Shown: positions 6,822-14,847 of the stretch, piece after piece
Numbering within the stretch: the first letter of the stretch is position 1
How the letters are laid out: every line of letters begins with the position of its first letter
Origin: a bacterium
GTDB lineage: Bacteria > Bacteroidota > Ignavibacteria > Kapaibacteriales > UBA961
DNA: 14,847 bases
NCBI GenBank assembly: GCA_022844575.1
Contig: JALHLL010000064.1
Location: forward strand, 1-14,847
Direction: 5' to 3'
The notes under the pieces: generated by a model
The model's database searches: none
Seen by the model: only the letters and a program-made list of their open reading frames with translations
Told to the model about the DNA's origin: nothing
Position numbers and translations under genes: made by a program

Positions 6822-7910
6822 ATGGCACAAAAGACTCCGTATTTTTTAACATTAGATCGTGAAAAACAATGCAAGGCACTCGAGGCAGTTATATTTGCTT
6901 CGGATGACCCTTTAACGTCAAAAGATTTATTCCGTTTTTTAATTCTTGAAGATTTTAGTTCCGTTCAGCCGATTGAGGTTAATGGTGAAAAAGGTGATGA
7001 ACCGGATAATCTGTGGGGTACATTTACACCTGAGTACTTCGATGAATTGATTGCCGAAGTAAATAAAGACCTTGATTTTTCCGCGCGTCCTTTCCGCATT
7101 GTAAATATTGGTGGTGGTTTTCAATTTGCTACAACACCTCACTACGGCGAATATGTACAACGATTATTAAAATCGAAATCGAGAAAACGTTTATCGCAAG
7201 CTGCATTAGAGACCGTTGCAATTATAGCATATAAACAGCCGACAACAAGGGCGGAAATCGATTCCATACGCGGTGTTAATTCCGGCGAAGTGGTGAATGC
7301 GCTTCTTGAAAAGAATCTTATTGTTATTTCAGGCAGGGCGGAAACGATAGGTAAACCTCTTTTATATTCGACTTCCGATGAGTTTTTGAGAGTTTTCGGT
7401 ATAAATAAAATATCGGATTTGCCGAAACTGCGTGAAATAGAAGAATTGATGGAGCAAAGCCCGCAAGGAGCTCTTATTGCTGCAATGGAAGAAATGAATA
7501 AAGAAACAGAAGGTCAAAATCAAGTGAATTCCGAAAATGAGGACTCTGCTGAGATGAACGATACTTCTGTGATTGTTGAAACTGAACAAGCAGAAGATGA
7601 AATGGAAGGGGAAATATCATCTGAAATGGAAGCACCCTCGTCGGAAGTAATAGAGATGGATATTGAAATTGAACAAGCGGATGAAACGGAAGAGGAAATA
7701 TCATCTGAAATGGAAACACCCTCATCGGAAATAATAGAGATGGATACTGAAATTGAGGGTGAACAAATTAGGAATGATGGCGCTGAAATTATGGAAATAG
7801 AAATAGTAGAAAATGAAGAGATAATCAGAGATGAAGAAATTGTTGAGGAGAGTGAGAGTATGGACGAAATGGAATTAACGGATGCGACTGTGCAAACTGA
7901 AGAGCAATAA
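6822..7910 (+). CDS. scpB: Segregation and condensation protein B (ScpB) with long acidic C-terminal tail
   Basis: ScpB dimers bind the kleisin ScpA in the SMC-ScpAB condensin that compacts and segregates the chromosome. The first roughly 215 of 362 residues make the paired winged-helix domains. The first contains QCKALEAVIFASDDPLTSKDL at 16-36; the second carries the family signature SQAALETVAIIAYKQP at 125-140, TTRAEIDSIRGVNSGEV at 141-157 and LLEKNLI at 161-167. Residues about 222-362 are a strongly acidic, probably disordered extension, much longer than in typical ScpB (about 180-280 residues in total), with an internal tandem duplication. It starts 48 nt after the permease gene and may share its transcript. 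ScpA and SMC genes are not in the window. ATG 6822 fits the family N-terminus. Confidence 0.93.
   Translation: MAQKTPYFLTLDREKQCKALEAVIFASDDPLTSKDLFRFLILEDFSSVQPIEVNGEKGDEPDNLWGTFTPEYFDELIAEVNKDLDFSARPFRIVNIGGGFQFATTPHYGEYVQRLLKSKSRKRLSQAALETVAIIAYKQPTTRAEIDSIRGVNSGEVVNALLEKNLIVISGRAETIGKPLLYSTSDEFLRVFGINKISDLPKLREIEELMEQSPQGALIAAMEEMNKETEGQNQVNSENEDSAEMNDTSVIVETEQAEDEMEGEISSEMEAPSSEVIEMDIEIEQADETEEEISSEMETPSSEIIEMDTEIEGEQIRNDGAEIMEIEIVENEEIIRDEEIVEESESMDEMELTDATVQTEEQ
7596..7756 (+). repeat. scpB: Two-copy tandem repeat of 84-nt period inside scpB
   Basis: The 77-nt segment 7596-7672 recurs at 7680-7756 with six base differences. The period of 84 nt (28 codons) keeps the frame. At protein level EISSEME-x-PSSE-x-IEMD (from residue 264) is repeated from residue 292. 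It encodes part of the acidic tail. Confidence 0.9.
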
Positions 7911-7924
7911 CATATCTCAAAATA

Positions 7925-9143
7925 TCATTGCTTTTTTTCCAATTTCCTGATTTTATTCTTTGCTGATTGAATTGCTGATTCAGGTGATTTTTTATGATAG
8001 ACTGCTGACATTACCTCATGCTCAAAAATAGTAATAGCTTCTGCTGTAATATTCGAGGATACGATAGGTACGGAAAATACGGTTTGTTGTAAAAAACCGG
8101 CTCTTAAAGGCGGATCGGAAGAAATCATTATCATGAAGTATTGCAGTGTCCGCCGGAAAACCGACATCAGGTACGGCAAGGGCAAATTTTTTGGCCTGTT
8201 CATATGCAGTAATATAAGTAACAAACATTAATGCTGCGGAATTATCGGAAGTCTTTGCCGAAATAGACAAACAATCTGCCGATAAAATACTTTCCCCGCC
8301 TATACCTTTTTCTTTTTGCGGGATTTTTGATGCAACTGTGTATTGAGTTGAATGCTCATGTATCATCGGATTATCAATAATCCACAAACCCGTAAGAACC
8401 GAGCCGATTTTGTTTTGAACGAATAACTCATCCAAAGTTCTGCCTTTTTCTATTATTCCCTTATCGGATAATGAACAATAGTATTCTAAACCCTCAATGG
8501 CATAGGAATCGAGAGATTCAGATAAGGGATAAGTACGAAATGCCTTGCTGCCCGCACTCCATAGCCATGGCAATACCTTTTTACTTACATTCAATGGCTC
8601 ATCCGAATTAATACCGAAGCCATAATGCTGTATATCGGGATTGTTGTTTTGTGCTAAAAAAACTGTAAAATCTTGCCAAGTTTCCGGTATTGTCGTATTC
8701 TTATGAAAAATCAATGCACGGGTATTGATAAGCCATGGAACGGAATAACAGGTATTGTTATATTGAATTGCTTTATCGATTGAGGAGAGATTATTATGAC
8801 TTTTAATAGGTAATAAAACATTGGCTTTACTGAATTTCCGAACCCACTCAAGTCCTATATGAATAATATCCGGAGAATTTCCTGAATTAATTGCTAATGA
8901 TAATTTTGATTTCCCATCACCCCATTGTAATTCGGTTGGTACAATGTCAATATGAGGGTTTTCCTTTTCAAATTGTTCTATCAATTCGTACAATACCCTT
9001 TTTTGTTTCGGCTCCGACCAAAAATGCCAGAATGTGAGAGTGGTTTTTTCTCGGAGACCAGATGATTCTTGTTCCGAACATGATGTCAAGAGAACACCAA
9101 TACAGATAAGAAGAATACCCTTTGCTTTAATAATGTTTATCAT
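7925..9143 (-). pseudogene. Lipoprotein resembling an ABC sugar-binding protein (family 1 type), frameshifted near its C-terminus
   Basis: This is a periplasm-facing, lipid-anchored solute-binding protein of the extracellular sugar-binding (family 1) type. A signal peptide ends in lipobox LTSC with the lipidated Cys22. TLTFWHFWSEP (35-45), a block around EQFEKENPHIDIVP (56-69) and NSGNSPDI (86-93) are typical. The first frame (start ATG 9143) is good to about residue 342, then shifts into an unrelated tail ending at 8022. In the next frame the family C-terminus resumes at DPPLRAGF (from 8116) and runs to a stop at 7925-7927, with the typical KSPESAIQSAKNKI region. Dropping one C at 8117 (minus-strand context TTCTTCCGATCC) restores a 405-residue protein of normal size. 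This is a true mutation or a sequencing error. It lies 12 nt after mrdA, with no permease or ATPase gene nearby, and converges on scpB 14 nt away. Confidence 0.85.
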
Positions 9144-9155
9144 TTAATAATCACA

Positions 9156-11069
9156 TTACTCTCTTCTTAGAATTGCATAACGCTGTTCTTTAAACTTTTG
9201 TTTATTGGGTATATTATTAGTAACAGGGGGTAAAGAATCTTTTTTAACCGATCTCTCAAATCTTGTCGAATCAAAAGGTGAAAGCAAGGGTATTTCTTTT
9301 TCAGGATGGAAATACAAATCCAAAATTTCTCGTGCTATCGGCGCGGCCACAGTACCTCCGAATCCGGCATTCTCAACCATAACGCACATTGCTATTTGCG
9401 GTTTATCCATCGGAGCAAAACATATAAACCAAGAGTGATCTTTGCCATGGGGATTTTGTGCGGTTCCTGTTTTACCGCATACAACAATGTCATTTAGTCT
9501 TGCATTTAAGGCGGTACCGCCGGGAGTGTTTACTACATCATACATACCTTGCCTTATAATATCAAACCATTTTTCATCAACTTCAATTTTTCTCTCCCCA
9601 TAATGTTGTTTCTGCGTCTCTTTTAGTTTTTTGATAAATATTTTTGAGACGATATGCGGTTGATAAATATTCCCTTTATTTGCCAGAGAAGCACAATAAA
9701 CAGCCATTTGCAACGGAGTAACGCCAAGTTCTCCTTGGCCTATACCTAAATTTGTTAAACGCCCTATAATTTCTCTATCGCTTAATTTTCTTTTTTTGAA
9801 GTATTCTCTATCCGGTAATAAACCCTTTGAGTCTTCGGGAATATCAACATTTGTTTTTTCTCCAAAACCGAATTGTCTGCCATAGTGACTAAATTTATCA
9901 ATTCCTATTTTTTGTGCAAGTTGATTAAAAAAAGCATTACATGAAACCTGAATCGCTCTTTGTACATTAATGCTACCATGAACGCCACCATGACATTTCC
10001 AAGTTCTTCCTCCATATGTATAGCCACCTGCGCAATGCAAGGTCGATGTTGGGGTAATAATTCCTTCTTGCAAACCAACCAAGCCAAGAAACATCTTAAA
10101 GGTGGAGCCCGGAGGGTACCGTGTTAGGGTTGCTCTATTGAACAGAGGTTTGGCTTCATCATTTTTTAATTGATCATACAATTGCTTGGGTACACGCCCG
10201 CTAAAAGATCGCAAATCGAAATCAGGCATACTTGCCAAAGCGAGTATTTCTCCATTATTAGGATTGACAGCTGCAACGGCTCCTCTTCTTCCTTCCAAAA
10301 GTTTTTCTGCAAGGGTTTGTAATCTCTTATCAATACCTAAATACAAATCAAACCCTTCTTCCGATAATAAATCATTATTACCGTCACGAAAGCTTTCCAC
10401 TCTTTGTCCGGCTGCATTCACAGCTACAAACTCTACACCTTTTGTCCCTCGTAAAGCCCACTCATATGTATTTTCAAGTCCGGTTACACCTATTACATCA
10501 CCTTTTTGGTAATAGTCACCTTTTGTCCGTATTTGCTCTTCATTAATTTCTCGCGCATAACCGAGTGTATGCGACATTCTGCATTCATCTTCATAAAGTC
10601 TCTTTGATTCGACGGCTATATCTATTCCGGGTAACCAGTCATTGTTTTCTTCAACTAAAGCCACTATTCTTATATCAGCATCCCGATAAATTTTATACGG
10701 TTTTGCTTGCGAAAATCTCTTAGCTTCTTTATAAAGGTCTATCAGTGTAATCGTATCCATTTCCAGAATTTCAGCTAAAAGCGGTATAGCCGCTTCATGA
10801 AATTCATTGGGAGTTAGTGTTATGGAAAACGATGGCGAGTTATGTACGATTATTTTATCATGCCGGTCGAAAACATTACCCCTAAAAGGAGCGACTGTAA
10901 CTTCCTTTATGGCTTGTGTTTCTGCCTTTACACGATATACATTGCCCTGAATCAATTGCAAATACCCTAATCGGATAGTATATGCCAATAGTACAATAAA
11001 TACTATTCCCAAAAATATCCTACGGCGAGCCATGATATCGTAGAGTTGCTCGCGTACAATTTCAGCCAT
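9156..11069 (-). CDS. mrdA: Penicillin-binding protein 2, peptidoglycan transpeptidase of the elongation complex
   Basis: PBP2 cross-links peptidoglycan during lateral cell-wall growth and works with the RodA glycosyltransferase. The 637-residue class B protein has one N-terminal membrane helix (about 18-40), the pedestal (dimer) domain with RGNVFDRHDKIIV at 63-75 and a GLENTYEWALRGTKG block at 197-211, then the transpeptidase domain. Active-site motifs are intact: STFK at 322-325 (nucleophile Ser322), SCN at 376-378 and KTGT at 533-536. The cysteine/histidine-rich stretch before SCN (GGRTWKCHGG, then HGSINVQRAI) is usual for PBP2. The ATG (11069) overlaps the stop of the upstream glycan polymerase or ligase gene by 8 nt. 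mreBCD and rodA, its usual neighbours, are not next to it. The last 40 or so residues form a basic, variable tail. Confidence 0.95.
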   Translation of the reverse strand: MAEIVREQLYDIMARRRIFLGIVFIVLLAYTIRLGYLQLIQGNVYRVKAETQAIKEVTVAPFRGNVFDRHDKIIVHNSPSFSITLTPNEFHEAAIPLLAEILEMDTITLIDLYKEAKRFSQAKPYKIYRDADIRIVALVEENNDWLPGIDIAVESKRLYEDECRMSHTLGYAREINEEQIRTKGDYYQKGDVIGVTGLENTYEWALRGTKGVEFVAVNAAGQRVESFRDGNNDLLSEEGFDLYLGIDKRLQTLAEKLLEGRRGAVAAVNPNNGEILALASMPDFDLRSFSGRVPKQLYDQLKNDEAKPLFNRATLTRYPPGSTFKMFLGLVGLQEGIITPTSTLHCAGGYTYGGRTWKCHGGVHGSINVQRAIQVSCNAFFNQLAQKIGIDKFSHYGRQFGFGEKTNVDIPEDSKGLLPDREYFKKRKLSDREIIGRLTNLGIGQGELGVTPLQMAVYCASLANKGNIYQPHIVSKIFIKKLKETQKQHYGERKIEVDEKWFDIIRQGMYDVVNTPGGTALNARLNDIVVCGKTGTAQNPHGKDHSWFICFAPMDKPQIAMCVMVENAGFGGTVAAPIAREILDLYFHPEKEIPLLSPFDSTRFERSVKKDSLPPVTNNIPNKQKFKEQRYAILRRE

Positions 11070-12519
11070 TGTCTAATCCCTTTATAAGTAAGTCGTTATC
11101 CGATTGCTCACCGAGCGTCTGGGCAATATTTATAAACCCGAATATTAAAAAGGTAATAAAAATACCTTGTCTTGTATCGAATACGCAGCCAAATATATTG
11201 TAAATATAATAAATGATAAGGGCCAAAAGCGAACCCAATGATAAAGCACGGATAAAAGGGTCATCGTAACGAAGAGCCAATCTGCCGGCGATTACAGTAT
11301 ATAAGATAAAAAACATAAAATGTATAAGTGTAAGCGGAAAGCCAAACTTATACAGAATCGAAATATAACCATTATGTATATATGATGTTCGGTCATGTTC
11401 CTTTACAACCAGATCATAATGAAGTTTCCTTGCTCCGGTTCCATTTCCGCCTAAGGGGTGTTGTTTGATATATTCCCAGGCAACAATGTTTTCGTTAACA
11501 CGTGTTAGGTATGAGTAATCGCTGAATTTACTTGCTGATGAAAGTCTTTTATTGATAATTTTTTTTACTAAATCAGTATTCTTACCACCGAACATTGAAA
11601 TACCCATAAAAAGAAAGCAAGCAAGTATAACAAAGGAACCTGTATAGAAAGTTCTATTGCCTTTTCGTGCAAAAAGAAAGGGTAGGCAGCATGTTAGTAT
11701 AACTAGTACCCACGTTGTTCTTGACATACTTGCAAGTGCGGCAACCGAATTAACAACAGCGAATGCACCTACCATAACACGGAGGTAGTTATTTTTCAAA
11801 TATGCCAATGCAACAAAACTGAAGGCGGCACAAATAGGAAAAAATAAACCCGATACCCTTGCTGCACTTTTGGCAAATATTAGCTGATAGGCATATACCG
11901 CATCGGATGTTGCACGCTTATAAGCAATGATATTCTGTATCGAAAGAGAAGAAAAAGTTATACCCAGCAGGACAAGAAATATTATGACTGACTTTTTATC
12001 CTTTATATATTCTCTGATTGGAAAGTAATAAAGAAGAAAGAGATAGTGATGACATTCACGAATCCACTGCTCAAGTGGTACTTCATTAAATAAACTGATA
12101 AATGAGGTGAGCGGAAGCAATAGGAGAAATGAGATTAAAAATAGATCGGCATTGTTTTTTATAAGTTTATGCCCTTTAACAACTGTATGCCAAAATATCC
12201 AGAAGAGTAATGTAATAAGGTAAGAAAGTCCTAAAGTAAGTTCTACAATACTCAATCCGTCCTCTTCATCATGTAGTATGAAGCGCATGCTCGCAGCGAC
12301 TATATAAATCCAAAGCACGGGCTTATATGTAATGAGCACTACTCCCGCAAAGGATAATGCTAAAGCCAATGCAATCCATTCTATTTGAAGTACGTATGTG
12401 ATACTGCACAATAAAGTCGTTGCGATCAGCCCTAATGTTAATAAAAGCCCCTTTGAGGTGTTGTTCTTTAATAAAATGAAATAATTGTAAATAGATGATT
12501 CAGGAGATGTCGTGCTCAT
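11062..12519 (-). CDS. O-antigen polymerase/ligase family membrane protein (Wzy/WaaL-like)
   Basis: This polytopic inner-membrane protein has 485 residues and about 11-12 predicted helices, and probably polymerises lipid-linked glycan units or ligates the glycan to its acceptor. Wzy_C-type hallmarks are visible: SRTTW at 266-270 in a helix, then a large presumed periplasmic loop (about 310-395) with RVNENIVAWEYIKQHPLGG at 340-358, GNGTG at 358-362 and IHNGYISILYKFG at 381-393. The histidine of the HN(G/S) motif and conserved arginines are features shared by WaaL ligases and Wzy polymerases. Sequence alone does not separate the two. It starts by an ATGA overlap with the Wzx gene and ends 8 nt into mrdA. 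Placement beside Wzx, a glycosyltransferase and Glf supports a surface-polysaccharide role. Confidence 0.85.
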   Translation of the reverse strand: MSTTSPESSIYNYFILLKNNTSKGLLLTLGLIATTLLCSITYVLQIEWIALALALSFAGVVLITYKPVLWIYIVAASMRFILHDEEDGLSIVELTLGLSYLITLLFWIFWHTVVKGHKLIKNNADLFLISFLLLLPLTSFISLFNEVPLEQWIRECHHYLFLLYYFPIREYIKDKKSVIIFLVLLGITFSSLSIQNIIAYKRATSDAVYAYQLIFAKSAARVSGLFFPICAAFSFVALAYLKNNYLRVMVGAFAVVNSVAALASMSRTTWVLVILTCCLPFLFARKGNRTFYTGSFVILACFLFMGISMFGGKNTDLVKKIINKRLSSASKFSDYSYLTRVNENIVAWEYIKQHPLGGNGTGARKLHYDLVVKEHDRTSYIHNGYISILYKFGFPLTLIHFMFFILYTVIAGRLALRYDDPFIRALSLGSLLALIIYYIYNIFGCVFDTRQGIFITFLIFGFINIAQTLGEQSDNDLLIKGLDNG

Positions 12520-13850
12520 ATTACTATTCCTCGTTTGCGTTGAATAATAACAGTTGCAGTCAAAATGCTTGCTTCAAGCAATACAATTGCCCACGCCATT
12601 CCTTTATATGAAAATAAACTTGTCATAGCCACTATCACTACCAAACCGGAAATCGAACTTATAACATGAAGTTTTGAAAAGGTTGAATAATCGCCCGATA
12701 CAATAAAGAAATTTACACGAAATGTATTCAGTAATACCAATACGGTCGATAAAAAAAGAATTCTTAACGTTCCTACTGAAACTTCATATCGATTTCCGCT
12801 TATCAACCATACGAGGTCATCGGCAAAGTAAAGTACAAAGGGAACTAATATGAGGATATAAATACTAACACCTTTTTGAATTCTTTTTGTTGTGGCAATA
12901 GCTTCTTGCTTGCTATTATGAAAAATAGAGGTCAGTCTCGGTAATGAAGCCATGAGCAAAGCTGAGATTGGGAACAGTTGTATAACTGAACAGATTCTCT
13001 CGCCGACAGCATACTGCCCGATAAGGGTCTCATCGGCAAAAAAACCAAAAATTATAACCCGACACGATGTATAAATATAGATTGATACATAAGAAATAAA
13101 AACAGGGAATCCCTCTTTTAATTGCTCCCACACTTCTGTAAAAGTCGGAAGCGATGGGCGTATATGGAACACAGTGATGGCAATGAATGTACCGGCGAAG
13201 CCGTTTAGCAAGAAAGTAATTGTAGTTAAGCCGCCATACAAAATATAATCGTCCGGTTTTTTTACGAAAAGTATTGTTGCCGTTAATATCAATATTCTTG
13301 AAATAAAGTTCATGATACCTAAAAACTTCATTCTTTCAAGCCCCATGAAAAGCCACATAGGGAAGAGTGCTTCACCTATTATATATAGATACAGTATAAT
13401 GTAAACATGAAAGTATGAAGAGAATTGGGTGTGGGGAACAAAAAGGATTATTGAGAAGTATAAGCAGGTAAAGATAAATGCAAGAAAAATTTTTGCTGCG
13501 GTTACCGCACTGAACAGTTTATTCAGGGCATTCTGATCATTACGTTGAATAGATGCGGTTCTTACGGCTGTATTATTAAAACCGTATGCTGTTGCAAACT
13601 GAAAAAAAGCAACGAAGTTGATAGCAAAACTTATTACTCCGAACTTCTCCATCCCCAAGGCACGAGTTACAAACGGCAAGAGTATAAGTGTAACCAAATG
13701 CACTAAAACCTGAATGGAGGATAGTGACATAAAATTACCGAAAACAGTTTTTACTGACGGTTTCAGTAGAAAAGTACGAATTTTATCAACGTTTTCCGAG
13801 ACGACCGCTAACCCCATGATACCAACCGATAATGATAGATTTAAACTCAT
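12516..13850 (-). CDS. Wzx-type polysaccharide flippase (MATE/MOP superfamily)
   Basis: This is a flippase of the RfbX/Wzx group that moves undecaprenyl-linked glycan units across the inner membrane. The 444-residue product has about 12 hydrophobic helices. The start of the family fold is clear at SVKTVFGNFMSLSSIQVL (32-49) followed by LPFVTRALGMEKFGVISFA (58-76), and a later GQYAVGERICSVIQLFPISA block is also typical. The start is uncertain. ATG 13850 gives a 65-nt overlap with the upstream glycosyltransferase; ATG 13817 (residue 12) gives 32 nt and a more usual short cytosolic N-terminus. Neither has a Shine-Dalgarno site. The stop overlaps the next gene's start (ATGA). The sugar unit carried cannot be read from this protein. 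Confidence 0.9.
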   Translation of the reverse strand: MSLNLSLSVGIMGLAVVSENVDKIRTFLLKPSVKTVFGNFMSLSSIQVLVHLVTLILLPFVTRALGMEKFGVISFAINFVAFFQFATAYGFNNTAVRTASIQRNDQNALNKLFSAVTAAKIFLAFIFTCLYFSIILFVPHTQFSSYFHVYIILYLYIIGEALFPMWLFMGLERMKFLGIMNFISRILILTATILFVKKPDDYILYGGLTTITFLLNGFAGTFIAITVFHIRPSLPTFTEVWEQLKEGFPVFISYVSIYIYTSCRVIIFGFFADETLIGQYAVGERICSVIQLFPISALLMASLPRLTSIFHNSKQEAIATTKRIQKGVSIYILILVPFVLYFADDLVWLISGNRYEVSVGTLRILFLSTVLVLLNTFRVNFFIVSGDYSTFSKLHVISSISGLVVIVAMTSLFSYKGMAWAIVLLEASILTATVIIQRKRGIVI

Positions 13851-14637
13851 AGAGACTTTTGGCTCTTAGCAACATTCTTACTGTATAGAACAAAGGGCGT
13901 AATACTTTCACAAAATAATTACCGAATCTGATATCCAATACCGTAACATTACGTATCTCATAATAACGCTTCCAAACAGGTGTATCATGAGATACAAAAG
14001 GAATCATTCTGTGAAGTTTTGCGTCTGATACAATGAATGTAGAGAAACCCTTTTGCCAACAACGTTCAAAAAATTCCGTATCATCAGCAAAAATGAAAAA
14101 TTCTTTATCAGGAAACCCTACTTTTTCAAAAACCGATTTATGAACTAAGGGTCCCTCAAATGTTCCGCATTCCACTTCGGCTATTCCGTTCACATAATCC
14201 GAATCGTTCGGATGCCTTACCCACAAACTTCTGAAAGGATTAGAAAAATTACAATGTACGGGTTCCGGCCTGAAAGGAATATTATCCTGATATCGTTGAG
14301 GCGTAATGATTCGTTTTCCGGTTAAGCCTATTTCTATTAGTTTCTCAAGGCATTTATCATCCGGAATAACATCATCATCCATTATCCAAGTCCACTCTGC
14401 ACCCAAACTGTCAGCTTCCTTTATCCCACGGTGGAAACCTCCCGAAGCACCCGTATTTTCTTGTTGAACGGTTACTATATCTCGTTGCTCGGATAACCAT
14501 TGATTTGTACCGTCAGTGCTGCCATTATTGATAACAAGAATAGTATCGGGTTTCATTGTTTGAGAACGTAACCCCTCAATTACTTTAGTTAATAATTCGA
14601 GCCGATTGTAGGTAACTACTATTGCAATAATAGACAT
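13786..14637 (-). CDS. Family 2 glycosyltransferase, GlfT2/rhamnosyltransferase-like, candidate galactofuranosyltransferase
   Basis: This GT-A fold glycosyltransferase has 283 residues from ATG 14637. A longer frame to a TTG at 14691 would run into the end of glf, so it is rejected. The nucleotide-sugar-binding start IIAIVVTYNRLELL is at 3-16, NNGSTDGT at 37-44, NTGASGGFHRG at 61-71, and the metal-binding triad MDDDV at 86-90. FFIFADDTEFFERC at 180-193 matches the acceptor/catalytic acidic segment of this group. NTG-GGFHRG together with a DDD triad is frequent in galactofuranosyl- and rhamnosyltransferases. The gene follows glf by 25 nt, so use of UDP-galactofuranose is a reasonable inference, not proven. 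Its end overlaps the flippase gene, implying translational coupling. Confidence 0.88.
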   Translation of the reverse strand: MSIIAIVVTYNRLELLTKVIEGLRSQTMKPDTILVINNGSTDGTNQWLSEQRDIVTVQQENTGASGGFHRGIKEADSLGAEWTWIMDDDVIPDDKCLEKLIEIGLTGKRIITPQRYQDNIPFRPEPVHCNFSNPFRSLWVRHPNDSDYVNGIAEVECGTFEGPLVHKSVFEKVGFPDKEFFIFADDTEFFERCWQKGFSTFIVSDAKLHRMIPFVSHDTPVWKRYYEIRNVTVLDIRFGNYFVKVLRPLFYTVRMLLRAKSLYEFKSIIIGWYHGVSGRLGKR

Positions 14638-14662
14638 GATAGGGATAGAATACTCTATTATA

Positions 14663-14847
14663 CTATGAATTTGGGGAAATAGTATTTTCAAAAACGGATA
14701 AAGCTCGTGCCGTTACCTGATCCATATTGTAATATTGGTAATCTGCCAATCTTCCGCAAAAAATCGTTGAAGAATTTATTTTCTCTGCCTCTTTCTTATA
14801 TTTCTTAAATAACTCGGCGTTTTCAGGACGTGGTATCGGGTAATAGG
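14663..14847 (-). CDS. glf: UDP-galactopyranose mutase, C-terminal end (5' part beyond the window)
   Basis: Reading the minus strand from the right edge gives 60 codons to a TAG at 14663-14665. The fragment begins YYPIPRPENAELFKKYKK and continues with IFCGRLADYQYYNMDQV, which is the diagnostic end of flavin-dependent UDP-galactopyranose mutase. The family R-L-x-x-Y-x-Y-Y-N-M-D-Q motif binds the flavin/substrate pocket. Glf interconverts UDP-galactopyranose and UDP-galactofuranose in the cytosol. It is the first visible gene of the minus-strand glycan operon, 25 nt before the glycosyltransferase. The FAD-binding N-terminus and the promoter lie outside the window. Confidence 0.93.
   Translation of the reverse strand, partial: YYPIPRPENAELFKKYKKEAEKINSSTIFCGRLADYQYYNMDQVTARALSVFENTISPNS

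Noticed and set aside
7474..7725. Minus-strand frame with repeated proline/phenylalanine-rich segments
   Set aside because: It is the antisense shadow of the duplicated acidic tail of ScpB and has no start signal or family resemblance.
8022..8117. Reading the solute-binding protein as a complete 373-residue gene ending at 8022
   Set aside because: The last 31 residues after NDFF are not family-like, while the neighbouring frame carries the expected C-terminus. A frameshift explains both.
14638..14691. Upstream TTG extension of the glycosyltransferase
   Set aside because: The extra 18 codons run into the end of glf. The ATG at 14637 begins right before the conserved nucleotide-binding strand.

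Overview
The window (14,847 bases, AT-rich, roughly 38-40% GC by eye) is bacterial chromosome, densely coding, with no rRNA, tRNA, CRISPR array, integrase, transposase or insertion sequence that I can see. The organism is Gram-negative: there is a lipid-modified solute-binding protein, a phosphatidylserine decarboxylase and a cluster for lipid-linked surface glycan. Most genes lack a clear Shine-Dalgarno sequence. Three transcription-unit heads carry a TAnnTTTG element of the Bacteroidota sigma-70 type close to the start codon. Together these point, by inference only, to Bacteroidota or a relative in the same superphylum (for example the Kapabacteria/Ignavibacteria side).

Left part, plus strand. 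The window opens inside engB (ribosome-assembly GTPase). It is followed closely by purE, a short-form phosphatidylserine decarboxylase (psd) and a DUF971 protein whose start overlaps the psd stop. This housekeeping run ends at a strong hairpin-plus-T-tract terminator that overlaps the last codons of the DUF971 gene. Then come alkC (alkylpurine DNA glycosylase with a C-terminal Ig-like domain), recG (helicase), a DppB/OppB-type ABC permease without its usual partner genes, and scpB (condensin-associated protein) with a long acidic tail holding an internal tandem duplication.

Right part, minus strand, read from the right edge leftwards. The order is the C-terminal end of glf (UDP-galactopyranose mutase), a family 2 glycosyltransferase, a Wzx-type flippase, a Wzy/WaaL-type polymerase or ligase, mrdA (penicillin-binding protein 2), and a lipoprotein resembling a sugar-binding protein of ABC transporters. 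Gaps are 25 nt or less and three of the junctions overlap, so this reads as one operon. The likely logic is galactofuranose supply (Glf), transfer to a lipid-linked glycan (glycosyltransferase), flipping (Wzx) and polymerisation or ligation (Wzy/WaaL). The cell-elongation transpeptidase PBP2 is carried in the same message. The final lipoprotein gene is broken by a single extra base; its C-terminal 63 codons continue in the next frame.

The right operon and scpB converge, with only 14 nt between the scpB stop and the end of the frameshifted lipoprotein gene. I do not see an evident new defence or mobile system. The points most worth checking are the frameshift, the placement of mrdA in a glycan operon, the duplicated ScpB tail, and the recurring promoter-like element.
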